Assembly: GCA_023254015.1 (NCBI GenBank)
Contig: JALQYS010000332.1
Location: 1 to 5,560 of the forward strand
Length of the DNA stretch: 5,560 nucleotides
From: Paracoccaceae bacterium
GTDB lineage: Bacteria > Pseudomonadota > Alphaproteobacteria > Rhodobacterales > Rhodobacteraceae
Direction: 5' to 3'
Shown here: positions 1 through 5,560 of the stretch, in pieces
Layout: each line of letters starts with the position of its first letter
Numbering within the stretch: position 1 is the first letter of the stretch
Position numbers and translations under genes: made by a program
Notes under the pieces: model-generated
Database searches by the model: none
The model's input: the letters and a program-made list of their open reading frames with translations, nothing else
Told to the model about the DNA's origin: nothing

Positions 1-617
1 CACAGCGTCCCGATAAAGGCCAGCAGGAAGGCAACCCAGACCACGGCGATCCAGATGTCGATATACCACACCGTCTCGGCGTATTCTTTACCTTGCGTGC
101 CACCCAGAACGTAGGAGGTTGCCGCCAGCACGATCATCAGCTGCCAGCCCCAGAACACGAACCAACCGAGATTGCCACCAAACAGCCGTGCGGCCGTGGT
201 GCGTTGCACGATGTAGAACGAAGACATGATCAGCGCGTTGCCACCAAAGGCAAAGATCACCGCGCTGGTATGCAGCGGACGCAAACGTCCAAAGTTCAAG
301 ATGCCTTCCGTCACATGACCCAAGTTCAGGGCCGGAAAGGCCAATTGAAAGGCGATAAACACGCCGACGAGGAAACCGACGACACCCCAGAAGGTGGTCG
401 CGATGACCCCGGCGCGCACGACGCCGTCCAAATATTCATTTTGCGGATGATGCGCCGGTTCGCCCACATGGCGCAGCTGCCACACGAATGTGATGGCTGC
501 GGCCAGCATGACGACCAGGGCATTCACCATATAAGGCAGATCGTGCGCATAGTTGGCAGCAATCGCGGCAAGCACCGCGATCGCAGCCAGCACGATCAGT
601 TTTACGTAATCCCACAT
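1..617 (-). CDS. ccoN: cbb3-type cytochrome c oxidase subunit I, N-terminal part (runs off the left edge)
   Basis: This is the catalytic heme-copper subunit of the cbb3 terminal oxidase, an inner-membrane enzyme that reduces oxygen to water at low oxygen tension and contributes to proton pumping. 205 codons are visible, from ATG at 617 (MWDYVKLIVL) to the window edge, where the frame is still open. The diagnostic stretch GRLRPLHTSAVIFAFGGNAL spans residues ~110-129, and His116 in it is the expected axial ligand of the low-spin heme b. KEYAETVWYIDIW (residues ~178-190) is another CcoN signature. About six hydrophobic segments can be read (roughly 5-22, 28-48, 70-93, 115-137, 150-172, 187-203). 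The CuB and heme b3 ligands lie beyond the edge. An AAGG-type Shine-Dalgarno precedes the ATG by about 8 nt. The usual partners ccoO, ccoQ and ccoP would follow off-window to the left. Divergent promoter region with two FNR boxes at 727-772. Family assignment is secure; the alphaproteobacterial origin is inferred from sequence resemblance. Confidence 0.95.
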   Translation of the reverse strand, partial: MWDYVKLIVLAAIAVLAAIAANYAHDLPYMVNALVVMLAAAITFVWQLRHVGEPAHHPQNEYLDGVVRAGVIATTFWGVVGFLVGVFIAFQLAFPALNLGHVTEGILNFGRLRPLHTSAVIFAFGGNALIMSSFYIVQRTTAARLFGGNLGWFVFWGWQLMIVLAATSYVLGGTQGKEYAETVWYIDIWIAVVWVAFLLAFIGTL

Positions 618-726
618 GTTGCGTCCCTTCGTCTTTGTCCCGATCCGGGGCCCGAAATGCGACTCGGACTCCGCCCGGGAGCTTTTTCGACTGTCCAGCT
701 TCTCGCAGCTGCGGCAAGAACCGGCC

Positions 727-740
727 TTGATCCATGTCAA
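727..740. promoter_or_regulatory. FNR/FnrL-type box, ccoN-proximal
   Basis: TTGAT-CCAT-GTCAA is seen directly and matches the FNR/Anr/FnrL pattern TTGAT-N4-(A/G)TCAA. Its centre is about 116 bp upstream of the ccoN ATG. If it acts as a class II activator site (centre near -41.5), ccoN transcription would start near position 692 on the minus strand. Only a weak -10-like sequence is visible there. FNR control of cco operons is established in Rhodobacter and Paracoccus; assignment of this box to ccoN is inferred from proximity. Confidence 0.82.
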
Positions 741-758
741 CACAGGACAGTCTGCCCA

Positions 759-772
759 TTGATCAATATCAA
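759..772. promoter_or_regulatory. FNR/FnrL-type box, perfect consensus, usp-proximal
   Basis: TTGAT-CAAT-ATCAA is a perfect match to the palindromic FNR consensus. Its centre lies 32 bp from the centre of the other box, about three helical turns, and about 88 bp upstream of the usp ATG. A class II arrangement would put the usp start of transcription near 807. It could serve usp, ccoN or both. It predicts activation under oxygen limitation by an iron-sulfur FNR homologue. Confidence 0.88.
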
Positions 773-840
773 GGCGAGTGAAAACGCCCTGTGACACCTT
801 GTCCCTGCAGGGATTTTAGGTCGGGCTTTCCCCGGCTGAA

Positions 841-846
841 AGGAGA
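841..846 (+). promoter_or_regulatory. Ribosome binding site that fixes the usp start
   Basis: AGGAGA lies 7 nt before ATG 854. A longer in-frame reading from GTG 791 exists, but its extra 21 residues (MTPCPCRDFRSGF...) resemble no Usp N-terminus and would read through this site, so 854 is preferred. Confidence 0.85.
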
Positions 847-853
847 ACGTGCA

Positions 854-1702
854 ATGGCCTACAAATCGATTTTGACAGTTCTGACCCGCGCCGCAGATGC
901 CGGGCTTGCCATCGGCGCGGCCGCGCGGCTGGCGCAGGCGCAGGACGCCCATCTGGATGTTCTGGTGCTGGGGGTGGACCGGACGCAGGTAGGCTATTCC
1001 TATATCGGGTCGGGGGCGATCATGATGCAGGTGTCGCTTGACCGCGCCGAGGCGGAAGCCCGCGAAACCGAAGCCGCCGCCAAGGCCGCGCTGGAGGCCC
1101 AAAGCCCCGGCCTGCGCAGTTCGCTCGAGGCGGCCGTCACCCAGCTTGGCGCCCTTGGCGAGATCGTCGCCCAGCGCGCCCGCTTCGCCGATCTGGTGGT
1201 GCTGCCGCGCCCCTATGGCGCGGGCAAGGGCGCCGAAAGCGAAGCGGTGATCGAGGCCGCCATGTTCGAAGGCAAGGCGCCGGTGCTGGTGCTGCCCGAA
1301 AAGGGTCTGGGAGAGAAAGACGGGTTCGATCGGGTCGTGGTGGCCTGGAACCAGAGCGCCGAGGCCATGATTGCCGCGCGTCAGGCCATGCCCTTCCTCA
1401 AGGCCGCGAAAACGGTGGACATCACGGTGATCGACCCTCCACCCCATGGGCCGGAACGGTCCGACCCGGGCGGCCTTCTGTGCCAGATGCTGGTGCGGCA
1501 TGGCGTGCATGCCGAGGTGTCGGTGCTGGCCCGCAGCCTGCCCCGCGTCTCTGACGTGCTGGCCCGTCACATCTGGGACCAGAACGCCGATCTTCTGGTG
1601 ATGGGGGCCTATGGCCATTCGCGCTTCCGCGAGGCCATTCTGGGCGGGGCCACCCGTAACATGCTGGAAAAGGCCGAGATCCCGGTTCTGATGGCGCATT
1701 GA
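854..1702 (+). CDS. Universal stress protein with tandem Usp domains (ORF277-like)
   Basis: 282-residue cytoplasmic protein beginning MAYKSILTVL. The N-terminal half (~1-147) has the Usp alpha/beta pattern (SILTVL strand, LDVLVLGVD, DLVVLPRPYG, PVLVLPEKG) but lacks the nucleotide-binding glycine motif. The C-terminal half (~158-282) starts with DRVVVAWNQSAEA and carries GAYGHSRFREAILGGAT at 251-267. This fits G-x2-G-x9-G, with Gly rather than Ser/Thr next, as in many UspA relatives, so ATP binding is possible in this half only. Usp proteins of about this size (ORF277 type) are known next to ccoNOQP in Rhodobacter. Here the gene is divergent from ccoN and shares FNR boxes with it, suggesting co-induction at low oxygen. 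The precise biochemical role of such proteins is not established. A large hairpin follows the stop codon. Start chosen on the ribosome binding site at 841-846. Confidence 0.93.
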   Translation: MAYKSILTVLTRAADAGLAIGAAARLAQAQDAHLDVLVLGVDRTQVGYSYIGSGAIMMQVSLDRAEAEARETEAAAKAALEAQSPGLRSSLEAAVTQLGALGEIVAQRARFADLVVLPRPYGAGKGAESEAVIEAAMFEGKAPVLVLPEKGLGEKDGFDRVVVAWNQSAEAMIAARQAMPFLKAAKTVDITVIDPPPHGPERSDPGGLLCQMLVRHGVHAEVSVLARSLPRVSDVLARHIWDQNADLLVMGAYGHSRFREAILGGATRNMLEKAEIPVLMAH

Positions 1703-1709
1703 CCCCACC

Positions 1710-1776
1710 CTCATCGTCGCCTTCGGCGCTCTTCGGGAGGTCCCCCCGCGAAGAGCGTCCGAAGGACGACGATGAG
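1710..1776. terminator. Long inverted repeat between convergent genes, probable bidirectional terminator
   Basis: The left arm 1710-1735 (CTCATCGTCG...CGCTCTTCG, 26 nt) pairs with the right arm 1749-1776 (28 nt). The arms are nearly perfect, differing only by a two-base bulge in the middle, around a 13 nt G/C-rich loop. The left arm begins 7 nt after the usp stop codon, and the right arm ends 7 nt from the stop codon of the convergent protease gene. No clear T-tract follows on either strand. Each arm also contains its own short palindrome (GCCTTCGGC, TCCGAAGGA), so a cruciform or REP-like element is an alternative to a plain terminator. Confidence 0.75.
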
Positions 1777-1783
1777 CGTCGTG

Positions 1784-3922
1784 TCAGATGATGACGATGT
1801 CGTTTGCCAGCCCCTCAAGGCTGCCGACCCCCGACATGGTCAGGACGGCGTTCCCGGCAAAGGTCAGGACCGCCGCGCCCGCAACGATCGCGCCATAGGT
1901 TTCCACCACCTCCTGCGCGGTCTGTCCGCCCCCCCACAGCGCATCGTCCAGCGCCAGCCGGTCGACGCCATGGGCCCAATCCGTCACCCGGTCAGCCCCG
2001 AAGGCCGCGTTGAAGCGGAAGGTGTCGCGCCCCTCTCCCCCGGTCAGGATGTCGCCACCGGCACCGCCCGACAGGGTGTCATTGCCGCGCTCGCCATAAA
2101 GCCGGTCCGCCTTGCCCCCGCCCTGCACCACATCGTTGCCCCGCCCGGCATGAATGCGGTTTGCCAGCGTGTTCCCCGTCAGCCGGTCGGCCCCATCGCC
2201 GGCCTGCAGGTTTTCGAAATGGGCCGCGCCGGTGGCAAGGCCGGCCACTGTCACCCCCTTGACCCGGATCGCGCCGCCGGCGCCCATATTCACCACAAGA
2301 TTGCCGGTCATCGCGGCAAAGTTCAGCCAGTCCACCCCGCCATTGGTATCGTCAATGACGCGCCGGTCGGCCTCGGCATTGCACAGCATGCGGAAATCAT
2401 CGGTGAAATGATGAACGTCGTTGGCCGAATTGGCCGAGCCATAGACATCCAGCCGCGCGTCAATGACCCGCCCGGTATCGCCCGAAAGCTGATCGTGAAA
2501 CTCCAGCGTCCAGAGACCCAGCGCATCCATGCCGCGAAACGCCTCTGCGGCAAAGGTCCAGGGGCGCACGTCATCTGGCTGGTCATGGCTGCACAGCACG
2601 ACCCGCTCACCCGTCGGGCTGCGCAGGACCACCTCCAGATCAGAGGTATAACTGTGCTGAACCGTGAACGTCACCTGCAGGGAATCGATCTCGATATTCT
2701 TGGTGACCTCAAAGCTGATCTCGGCCTCGGGCGTGCGGTCGCGCCCGTCGCTGTCGGAAATCCGAACGCTCACGCCGTCGGTTGCCACCTGGAAATGCTG
2801 CTCATTGGCCGAGGTGCGCGCGGCCCCGTGCAGGCGCGACCATACTTCGGCCATGCGCACCGCAGCATAGGCATCGACCATGCCGAAACCATAGGACTGA
2901 TGATAGATCGCGCCGCCGCCGTTCCAGTGATTTCCCCCCAGGCTTTGCCAGGGGCCCACCTCATACCCACTGCGGCCACCGCCAAGGGCCGAGCCGGTAT
3001 GGCTGGCACTGGTGGCCAGGATCGACTGCACATCGCGCCAGCCAAGGCCCGGCGCTGCCTCCAGTATCAGGGCCACAACGCCCGAGACGACCGGCGTCGC
3101 GGCAGAGGTGCCGTTGAAGGTCGAGGTATAGTCGATGTCGCCAAGCGGGTCGCCATCAGATGTCCCCGCGGCGTTATAGCCCTGAGCGCCGGTCAGGTCG
3201 GTGGTATAGGCCGCCGCAGGGCCGGCAATCAGCAGCGACGAGCCGAAATTGGAATAGTCGGCGACAAAGCCGCCCTTTTCCACCGCGGCCACGGTGATGG
3301 TGTGGCGCGAGGTGTTCGCCCCGTCCCCATTGGCGTTCAGCGTGTCATTGCCGGCCGCCTTGACGATGATCGTCCCCAGCCCGCCGCGACCATTGGCCGA
3401 AATCCAGTCGAAATGCGCGGCGTCCACGGCCGAGGCATTGCCCGGAAAGTTCAGGTTCAGCTCATCGGAATAATCGGGATCCGTGCCCCAACTGTTCGAC
3501 ATGATGTCGAACCCCGCCGCCCAGCGCAGCGCCGCATCGTAAAGCGGGGAGGTCTGCTGATCGTCCCAGTCATAGGCGTTCTGCAGGTCATTGAGATAAT
3601 TCATCCCGGTGATCGTGACGCCATGCGCCACCCCCACCCCGCCGCGCCCGTTGTCGGCAACCGCCCCGATCAGACCGGCACAGGCCGTGCCATGGGCATC
3701 GCCCGAGCCCATGGGCATCGGGTCATAAGTCGTTCCGTCAAAGCGGAAATGCCGCGCGCTGTCATAGTTCGCGGCCAGATCGGGATGGTCATATTCCAGC
3801 CCGTCATCATAGACCGCGACCGTCACGCCCGCACCGGTATAATCGCTCCAGACCCGCTGCAGGTTGCCAATCATTGGCAGATGCCACTGTTTCGCGAAAA
3901 GGGGATCTGACGGGGTGGCCAT
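1784..3922 (-). CDS. Secreted kexin-like subtilisin (S8) protease with P-domain, RTX repeats and type I secretion C-terminus
   Basis: 712-residue predicted calcium-dependent extracellular serine endopeptidase. The S8 domain (~10-360) has the full catalytic set: Asp39 in VAVYDDGLEYDHPDL, His77 in DAHGTACAG, oxyanion Asn191 in KAAGNDT and Ser273 in FNGTSAATPVVSG. The DDG doublet and the DNGRGGVGVAHG block resemble kexin/furin rather than classical subtilisin. A proprotein-convertase P-domain follows (~395-495, including SYTSDLEVVLRSPTG and GLWTLEFHDQLSGDTGRVID). RTX nonapeptides then occupy ~574-635 (GDGADRLTG, GRGNDVVQG, ERGNDTLSG, GAGGDILTG, GEGRDTFRF). The last ~75 residues end LANDIVII, a hydrophobic terminus typical of ABC-exported RTX proteins. 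There is no Sec signal peptide and no prodomain, consistent with type I secretion. The substrate is unknown, and no transporter genes are visible here. ATG 3922 is preceded by a strong AAGGAG site. The gene appears monocistronic, since a terminator lies upstream. A weak -10-like TAGGAT occurs on the minus strand at 3958-3953. Confidence 0.94.
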   Translation of the reverse strand: MATPSDPLFAKQWHLPMIGNLQRVWSDYTGAGVTVAVYDDGLEYDHPDLAANYDSARHFRFDGTTYDPMPMGSGDAHGTACAGLIGAVADNGRGGVGVAHGVTITGMNYLNDLQNAYDWDDQQTSPLYDAALRWAAGFDIMSNSWGTDPDYSDELNLNFPGNASAVDAAHFDWISANGRGGLGTIIVKAAGNDTLNANGDGANTSRHTITVAAVEKGGFVADYSNFGSSLLIAGPAAAYTTDLTGAQGYNAAGTSDGDPLGDIDYTSTFNGTSAATPVVSGVVALILEAAPGLGWRDVQSILATSASHTGSALGGGRSGYEVGPWQSLGGNHWNGGGAIYHQSYGFGMVDAYAAVRMAEVWSRLHGAARTSANEQHFQVATDGVSVRISDSDGRDRTPEAEISFEVTKNIEIDSLQVTFTVQHSYTSDLEVVLRSPTGERVVLCSHDQPDDVRPWTFAAEAFRGMDALGLWTLEFHDQLSGDTGRVIDARLDVYGSANSANDVHHFTDDFRMLCNAEADRRVIDDTNGGVDWLNFAAMTGNLVVNMGAGGAIRVKGVTVAGLATGAAHFENLQAGDGADRLTGNTLANRIHAGRGNDVVQGGGKADRLYGERGNDTLSGGAGGDILTGGEGRDTFRFNAAFGADRVTDWAHGVDRLALDDALWGGGQTAQEVVETYGAIVAGAAVLTFAGNAVLTMSGVGSLEGLANDIVII

Positions 3923-3928
3923 AACATG

Positions 3929-3934
3929 CTCCTT
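3929..3934 (-). promoter_or_regulatory. Ribosome binding site of the subtilase
   Basis: On the minus strand AAGGAG lies 6 nt before ATG 3922. This is the strongest Shine-Dalgarno in the window and settles the start, so the mature protein begins MATPSDPLF without a signal peptide. Confidence 0.88.
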
Positions 3935-4015
3935 GGAAACATCACCCCACGCATCCTACAGCACCGCTCAGGCGGGTTCGACAGGTTTCGGCGCGACGGA
4001 CCGAACGTCGTTCAG
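3935..4015. promoter_or_regulatory. Probable promoter region of the subtilase (no clear core elements)
   Basis: The ~80 bp between the terminator and the Shine-Dalgarno must contain the promoter if the protease is transcribed on its own. The minus strand shows a -10-like TAGGAT (3958-3953) without a convincing -35, and a small perfect palindrome GAACG-T-CGTTC at 4003-4013 that could be an operator or chance. No known regulator site is recognised. Confidence 0.3.
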
Positions 4016-4047
4016 AAAAAAGGGCGCCGGACCTGCGTCCCGCGCCC
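4016..4047 (-). terminator. Intrinsic (rho-independent) terminator
   Basis: On the minus strand GGGCGCGGGAC (4047-4037), loop GCAG (4036-4033) and GTCCGGCGCCC (4032-4022) form an 11 bp G/C-rich stem with one internal mismatch, followed at once by TTTTTT (4021-4016). The stem begins 27 nt after the TAA of the upstream reading frame. It should isolate the subtilase gene from transcription entering from the right. Confidence 0.9.
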
Positions 4048-4074
4048 CGTTGTCAGATGCCTTGCGACCGCGCC

Positions 4075-4230
4075 TTACGGCAGATCATCCTCGTCGTCTT
4101 CGTCGTCATCGCTCTGCGGCAGGTTGAAGAAGCTGTCGGCATCCGAGAAATCGGCGGGGCCGCGCTTGTCGTCCTCCTGCTCGTCGCCAAAGACCTCAAG
4201 CCCCGAGGGGATGCGCGCTTCGGGCGCCAT
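4075..4230 (-). pseudogene. Probable 3' remnant of an unrelated gene with an acidic C-terminus
   Basis: The last 50 codons of the chimeric frame do not belong to Slt. The segment contains SGLEVFGDEQ, FSDADSFFNLP and the run DDDEDDEDDLP. Its codons (GGG, CCC, TCG, CTT) look like those of the alphaproteobacterial-type protease gene beside it, and it sits directly upstream of the strong terminator. This suggests it is the native end of a gene of the left-hand genome whose 5' part has been replaced. I do not recognise the parent protein. An independent 51-codon gene from ATG 4230 is less likely because no ribosome binding site precedes it. Confidence 0.45.
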
Positions 4231-5460
4231 GCCCAGCGACTGCTCGGCACGCCTCATCTCGTCGGCGGTCGGCGGCGCAGCCTGCGGCGGCAACCGGTGC
4301 GGCTGACCCAGTTCCTCGCTGGCCAGCAGGCCATAGAAGCTGGGTTCGTCGGAGATGCGCCGGTACTGTGCGTGCGCCTGATCCACGTGACCGGTCGCGC
4401 TGCGTGCACGCCCTCCCCAGTAGATCCACTCGGGCCGGGACGCCAGCGCCTCCGGCATGCGCTCGATCAGGTCGCGCAGGAAGCGCCAGTTGCCGGCCCG
4501 CAACGCGGACCGGGCGCACCACGCGAACGCTTCGTCGCCGGCCAGCGCATCGTCGGCCGAGCGGCACCACTGCACCGCACGCGCATCGAGCTGCTGCCCG
4601 CCCTGCCAGCCGAGCTGCGAGAACGCGTAGCCGCGTTCTTCCGGACTGAAGCGGTGCGCGATCACCTCGAGACTGCGTTCGGCGGTGCGTGCATCGACGC
4701 GGGCACGCTGCGCGATCGCCATTAGTGCCAGTTCGCGGCCACGCCGGGTGATCGAAAAGTTGGTCGGCTGCCGGTCGAGCCAGCGCGCCGGGTTGGTGAT
4801 GATGTCCTCGAGCGCGTTGCCGGACGGCTGCGCCGATGCCGGCAGCAGCGCCAGCGTCGTGCGCGCCTGGCCGGGCCGTCGCAGCTCCATCTGCCGGCGC
4901 GCCCGCGCCCAGATGTCGTCATCACTCAGACGGCCGGCGTCGAACAGCGCGGTGAACAGCGGCGTGCAGGCGCCCGGCGCGTCATCAAGCGTGCTCCACA
5001 GCTGTTTCGCTTCGTCCAGCGCTGCGGCATCCGCTGCATCCAGCCGCGCACGCAGCGCGAAACAGCGCAGATCGGCCTCCGGTACCGGCGAGGTCTGCGG
5101 CAGACGGGCGTATTCGGCGCGATAGTCGGCCCACTGTTCGTTCTTCGCCAACAGGCGCAGCCAGTCGGCCCGCAACCGCTGCGCGACCACGGTGTCGGCG
5201 TTGCGCTCCAGGAAGGTCGCGACCGCATCGGGCGATGCACGGTCGAGGTCGAGGCGCAAACGGTAGTAGTCGATATAAGGCGCCAGCACATGCGCCTGCA
5301 GCCCGGCCGCGCTGCGTTCAAAGGCCTGCCTGTTGCCGGCGGCGAACGCATCGCGCGCGGCGAGAAAGGCAGCATCGGCAGCACTGCCGGCCAGCGCCGC
5401 CTGGGAAAGCAGGAGACAGGCGCCGACGAATGCGGCGCGGAGACGGAATTGCATGGGCAT
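4075..5460 (-). CDS. Chimeric exported protein: soluble lytic transglycosylase superhelical domain without the catalytic domain, fused to an acidic tail
   Basis: 461 residues. Residues 1-24 (QFRLRAAFVGACLLLSQAALA) form a Sec signal peptide with cleavage after ALA, pointing to the periplasm. Residues ~25-405 resemble the helical U-domain of Slt70-type soluble lytic murein transglycosylases. Landmarks are HVLAPYIDYYRLRL (57-70), WIYWGGRARSATG (345-357) and FYGLLASEELGQPHRLP (375-391). The wording is closer to betaproteobacterial Slt than to E. coli Slt70. In this family a linker and a ~150-residue lysozyme-like catalytic domain with the active-site Glu should follow. Instead the frame switches near residue 411 (position ~4231) to APEARIPSGLEVFGDE... 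and ends in QSDDDEDDEDDLP. The product therefore cannot cleave peptidoglycan. A TAG two codons upstream (5466-5464) limits the start to 5460 or the ATG at 5454, and neither has a good Shine-Dalgarno. I read it as a truncated slt joined in frame to the 3' end of another gene. Confidence 0.72.
   Translation of the reverse strand: MPMQFRLRAAFVGACLLLSQAALAGSAADAAFLAARDAFAAGNRQAFERSAAGLQAHVLAPYIDYYRLRLDLDRASPDAVATFLERNADTVVAQRLRADWLRLLAKNEQWADYRAEYARLPQTSPVPEADLRCFALRARLDAADAAALDEAKQLWSTLDDAPGACTPLFTALFDAGRLSDDDIWARARRQMELRRPGQARTTLALLPASAQPSGNALEDIITNPARWLDRQPTNFSITRRGRELALMAIAQRARVDARTAERSLEVIAHRFSPEERGYAFSQLGWQGGQQLDARAVQWCRSADDALAGDEAFAWCARSALRAGNWRFLRDLIERMPEALASRPEWIYWGGRARSATGHVDQAHAQYRRISDEPSFYGLLASEELGQPHRLPPQAAPPTADEMRRAEQSLGMAPEARIPSGLEVFGDEQEDDKRGPADFSDADSFFNLPQSDDDEDDEDDLP
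4085..4111. repeat. Low-complexity TCG/TCT trinucleotide tract encoding the acidic tail
   Basis: A run of TCC/TCG/TCT/TCA triplets encodes DDDEDDEDD on the minus strand. Such tracts are prone to slippage in steps of three, which would vary the tail length without breaking the frame. Confidence 0.55.
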
Positions 5461-5560
5461 CTGCTATCGTTTTTGCACGTTGAAACCAATGAAGTTGGCC
5501 AAGAAGTTCTATCACCTGGTTTAACAGTTGAACCGTTTAATCCGAATTCTTCGTGTTCAC
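5461..5560. other. AT-richer right-edge segment, origin unclear
   Basis: By hand count 41 of these 100 bases are G or C, a sharp fall from the neighbouring DNA. The plus strand is open throughout in the frame beginning at 5461 (33 sense codons, containing HVETNEVGQEVLSPGLTVEP), with A/T-ending codons common. A minus-strand frame is also open to the edge, so neither is proven coding. The segment may hold the promoter of the slt-like frame, or part of a gene from a different source. No consensus promoter is convincing. Confidence 0.4.

Larger units (their letters stand above)
618..853. promoter_or_regulatory. Divergent ccoN-usp intergenic control region
   Basis: This 236 bp gap separates the ATG of ccoN (minus strand) from the ATG of usp (plus strand). 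It holds the two FNR-type boxes described separately and both ribosome binding sites. No convincing sigma-70 -35/-10 pair is visible by eye, as expected for activator-dependent promoters. Open frames crossing the region (for example the plus frame from 93 to 794) run antisense to ccoN and show no coding character. Confidence 0.75.

Noticed and set aside
93..794. 233-codon plus-strand open frame across the ccoN region and the FNR boxes
   Set aside because: It is antisense to a clear CcoN sequence, runs through the regulatory region, and its product is compositionally odd (rich in His, Gln and Asp).
737..1714. 325-codon minus-strand frame opposite usp
   Set aside because: It is the His/Gly/Gln-rich antisense shadow of the Usp gene and covers the FNR boxes.
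1772..3910. 712-codon plus-strand open frame exactly antisense to the protease
   Set aside because: The minus-strand frame has intact S8, P-domain and RTX motifs with a strong ribosome binding site. The plus-strand product has no recognisable domain and is a shadow produced by high G+C codon bias.
4228..4230. ATG as start of an independent 51-codon acidic mini-protein
   Set aside because: There is no Shine-Dalgarno upstream and the frame is continuous with the longer one; a gene remnant is more likely.
4057..4725. 222-codon plus-strand frame opposite the slt-like gene
   Set aside because: It has no recognisable motifs, and the opposite strand has a signal peptide and Slt landmarks.
5544..5549. 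EcoRI site GAATTC near the right edge, as a possible cloning-vector join
   Set aside because: A single six-base site is expected by chance in AT-richer DNA, and no vector or linker sequence is recognised.
1..5560. CRISPR array, tRNA, rRNA, insertion sequence or phage defence system
   Set aside because: No spaced direct repeats, tRNA-like cloverleaf, transposase or defence-type domains were seen on either strand.

Overview
The window reads as high-GC proteobacterial DNA. Positions 1 to about 4230 look like an alphaproteobacterium of the Rhodobacter/Paracoccus type. The evidence is a CcoN start that reads like Rhodobacterales CcoN, a divergent tandem Usp gene of the kind known beside cco operons in that group, and FnrL/FnrP-style boxes between the two. 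This is family recognition by eye, not a database result.

Layout. Minus strand 617 to the left edge is the 5' part of ccoN, the catalytic subunit of the cbb3 high-affinity terminal oxidase. Positions 618-853 are a shared divergent control region with two FNR-type boxes (727-740 and 759-772), which predicts low-oxygen induction of ccoN and probably also of the plus-strand universal stress gene at 854-1702. That gene converges on a minus-strand subtilase gene (3922-1784), and the two stop codons flank one large inverted repeat (1710-1776) placed symmetrically 7 nt from each. The subtilase is a 712-residue kexin-like S8 protease with P-domain, RTX calcium-binding repeats and a type I secretion type C-terminus. 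It has its own ribosome binding site and lies downstream of a strong intrinsic terminator (4016-4047).

The right-hand quarter is anomalous. The minus-strand reading frame 5460-4075 encodes an exported protein whose first ~410 residues are the alpha-superhelical domain of a soluble lytic murein transglycosylase of betaproteobacterial flavour. It then changes abruptly, at about 4231, into an unrelated 50-residue acidic tail, and the catalytic lysozyme-like domain is absent. The simplest reading is a join between two unrelated DNAs, either a rearrangement or an assembly chimera. Beyond 5460 the composition falls sharply (41 G+C in the last 100 bases by hand count), so a second join, or merely an AT-rich promoter region, may lie there.

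The best supported biology is the oxygen-responsive ccoN/usp divergent unit and the secreted protease. I see no tRNA, rRNA, CRISPR array, insertion sequence or toxin-antitoxin pair, and no convincing new multi-gene system.
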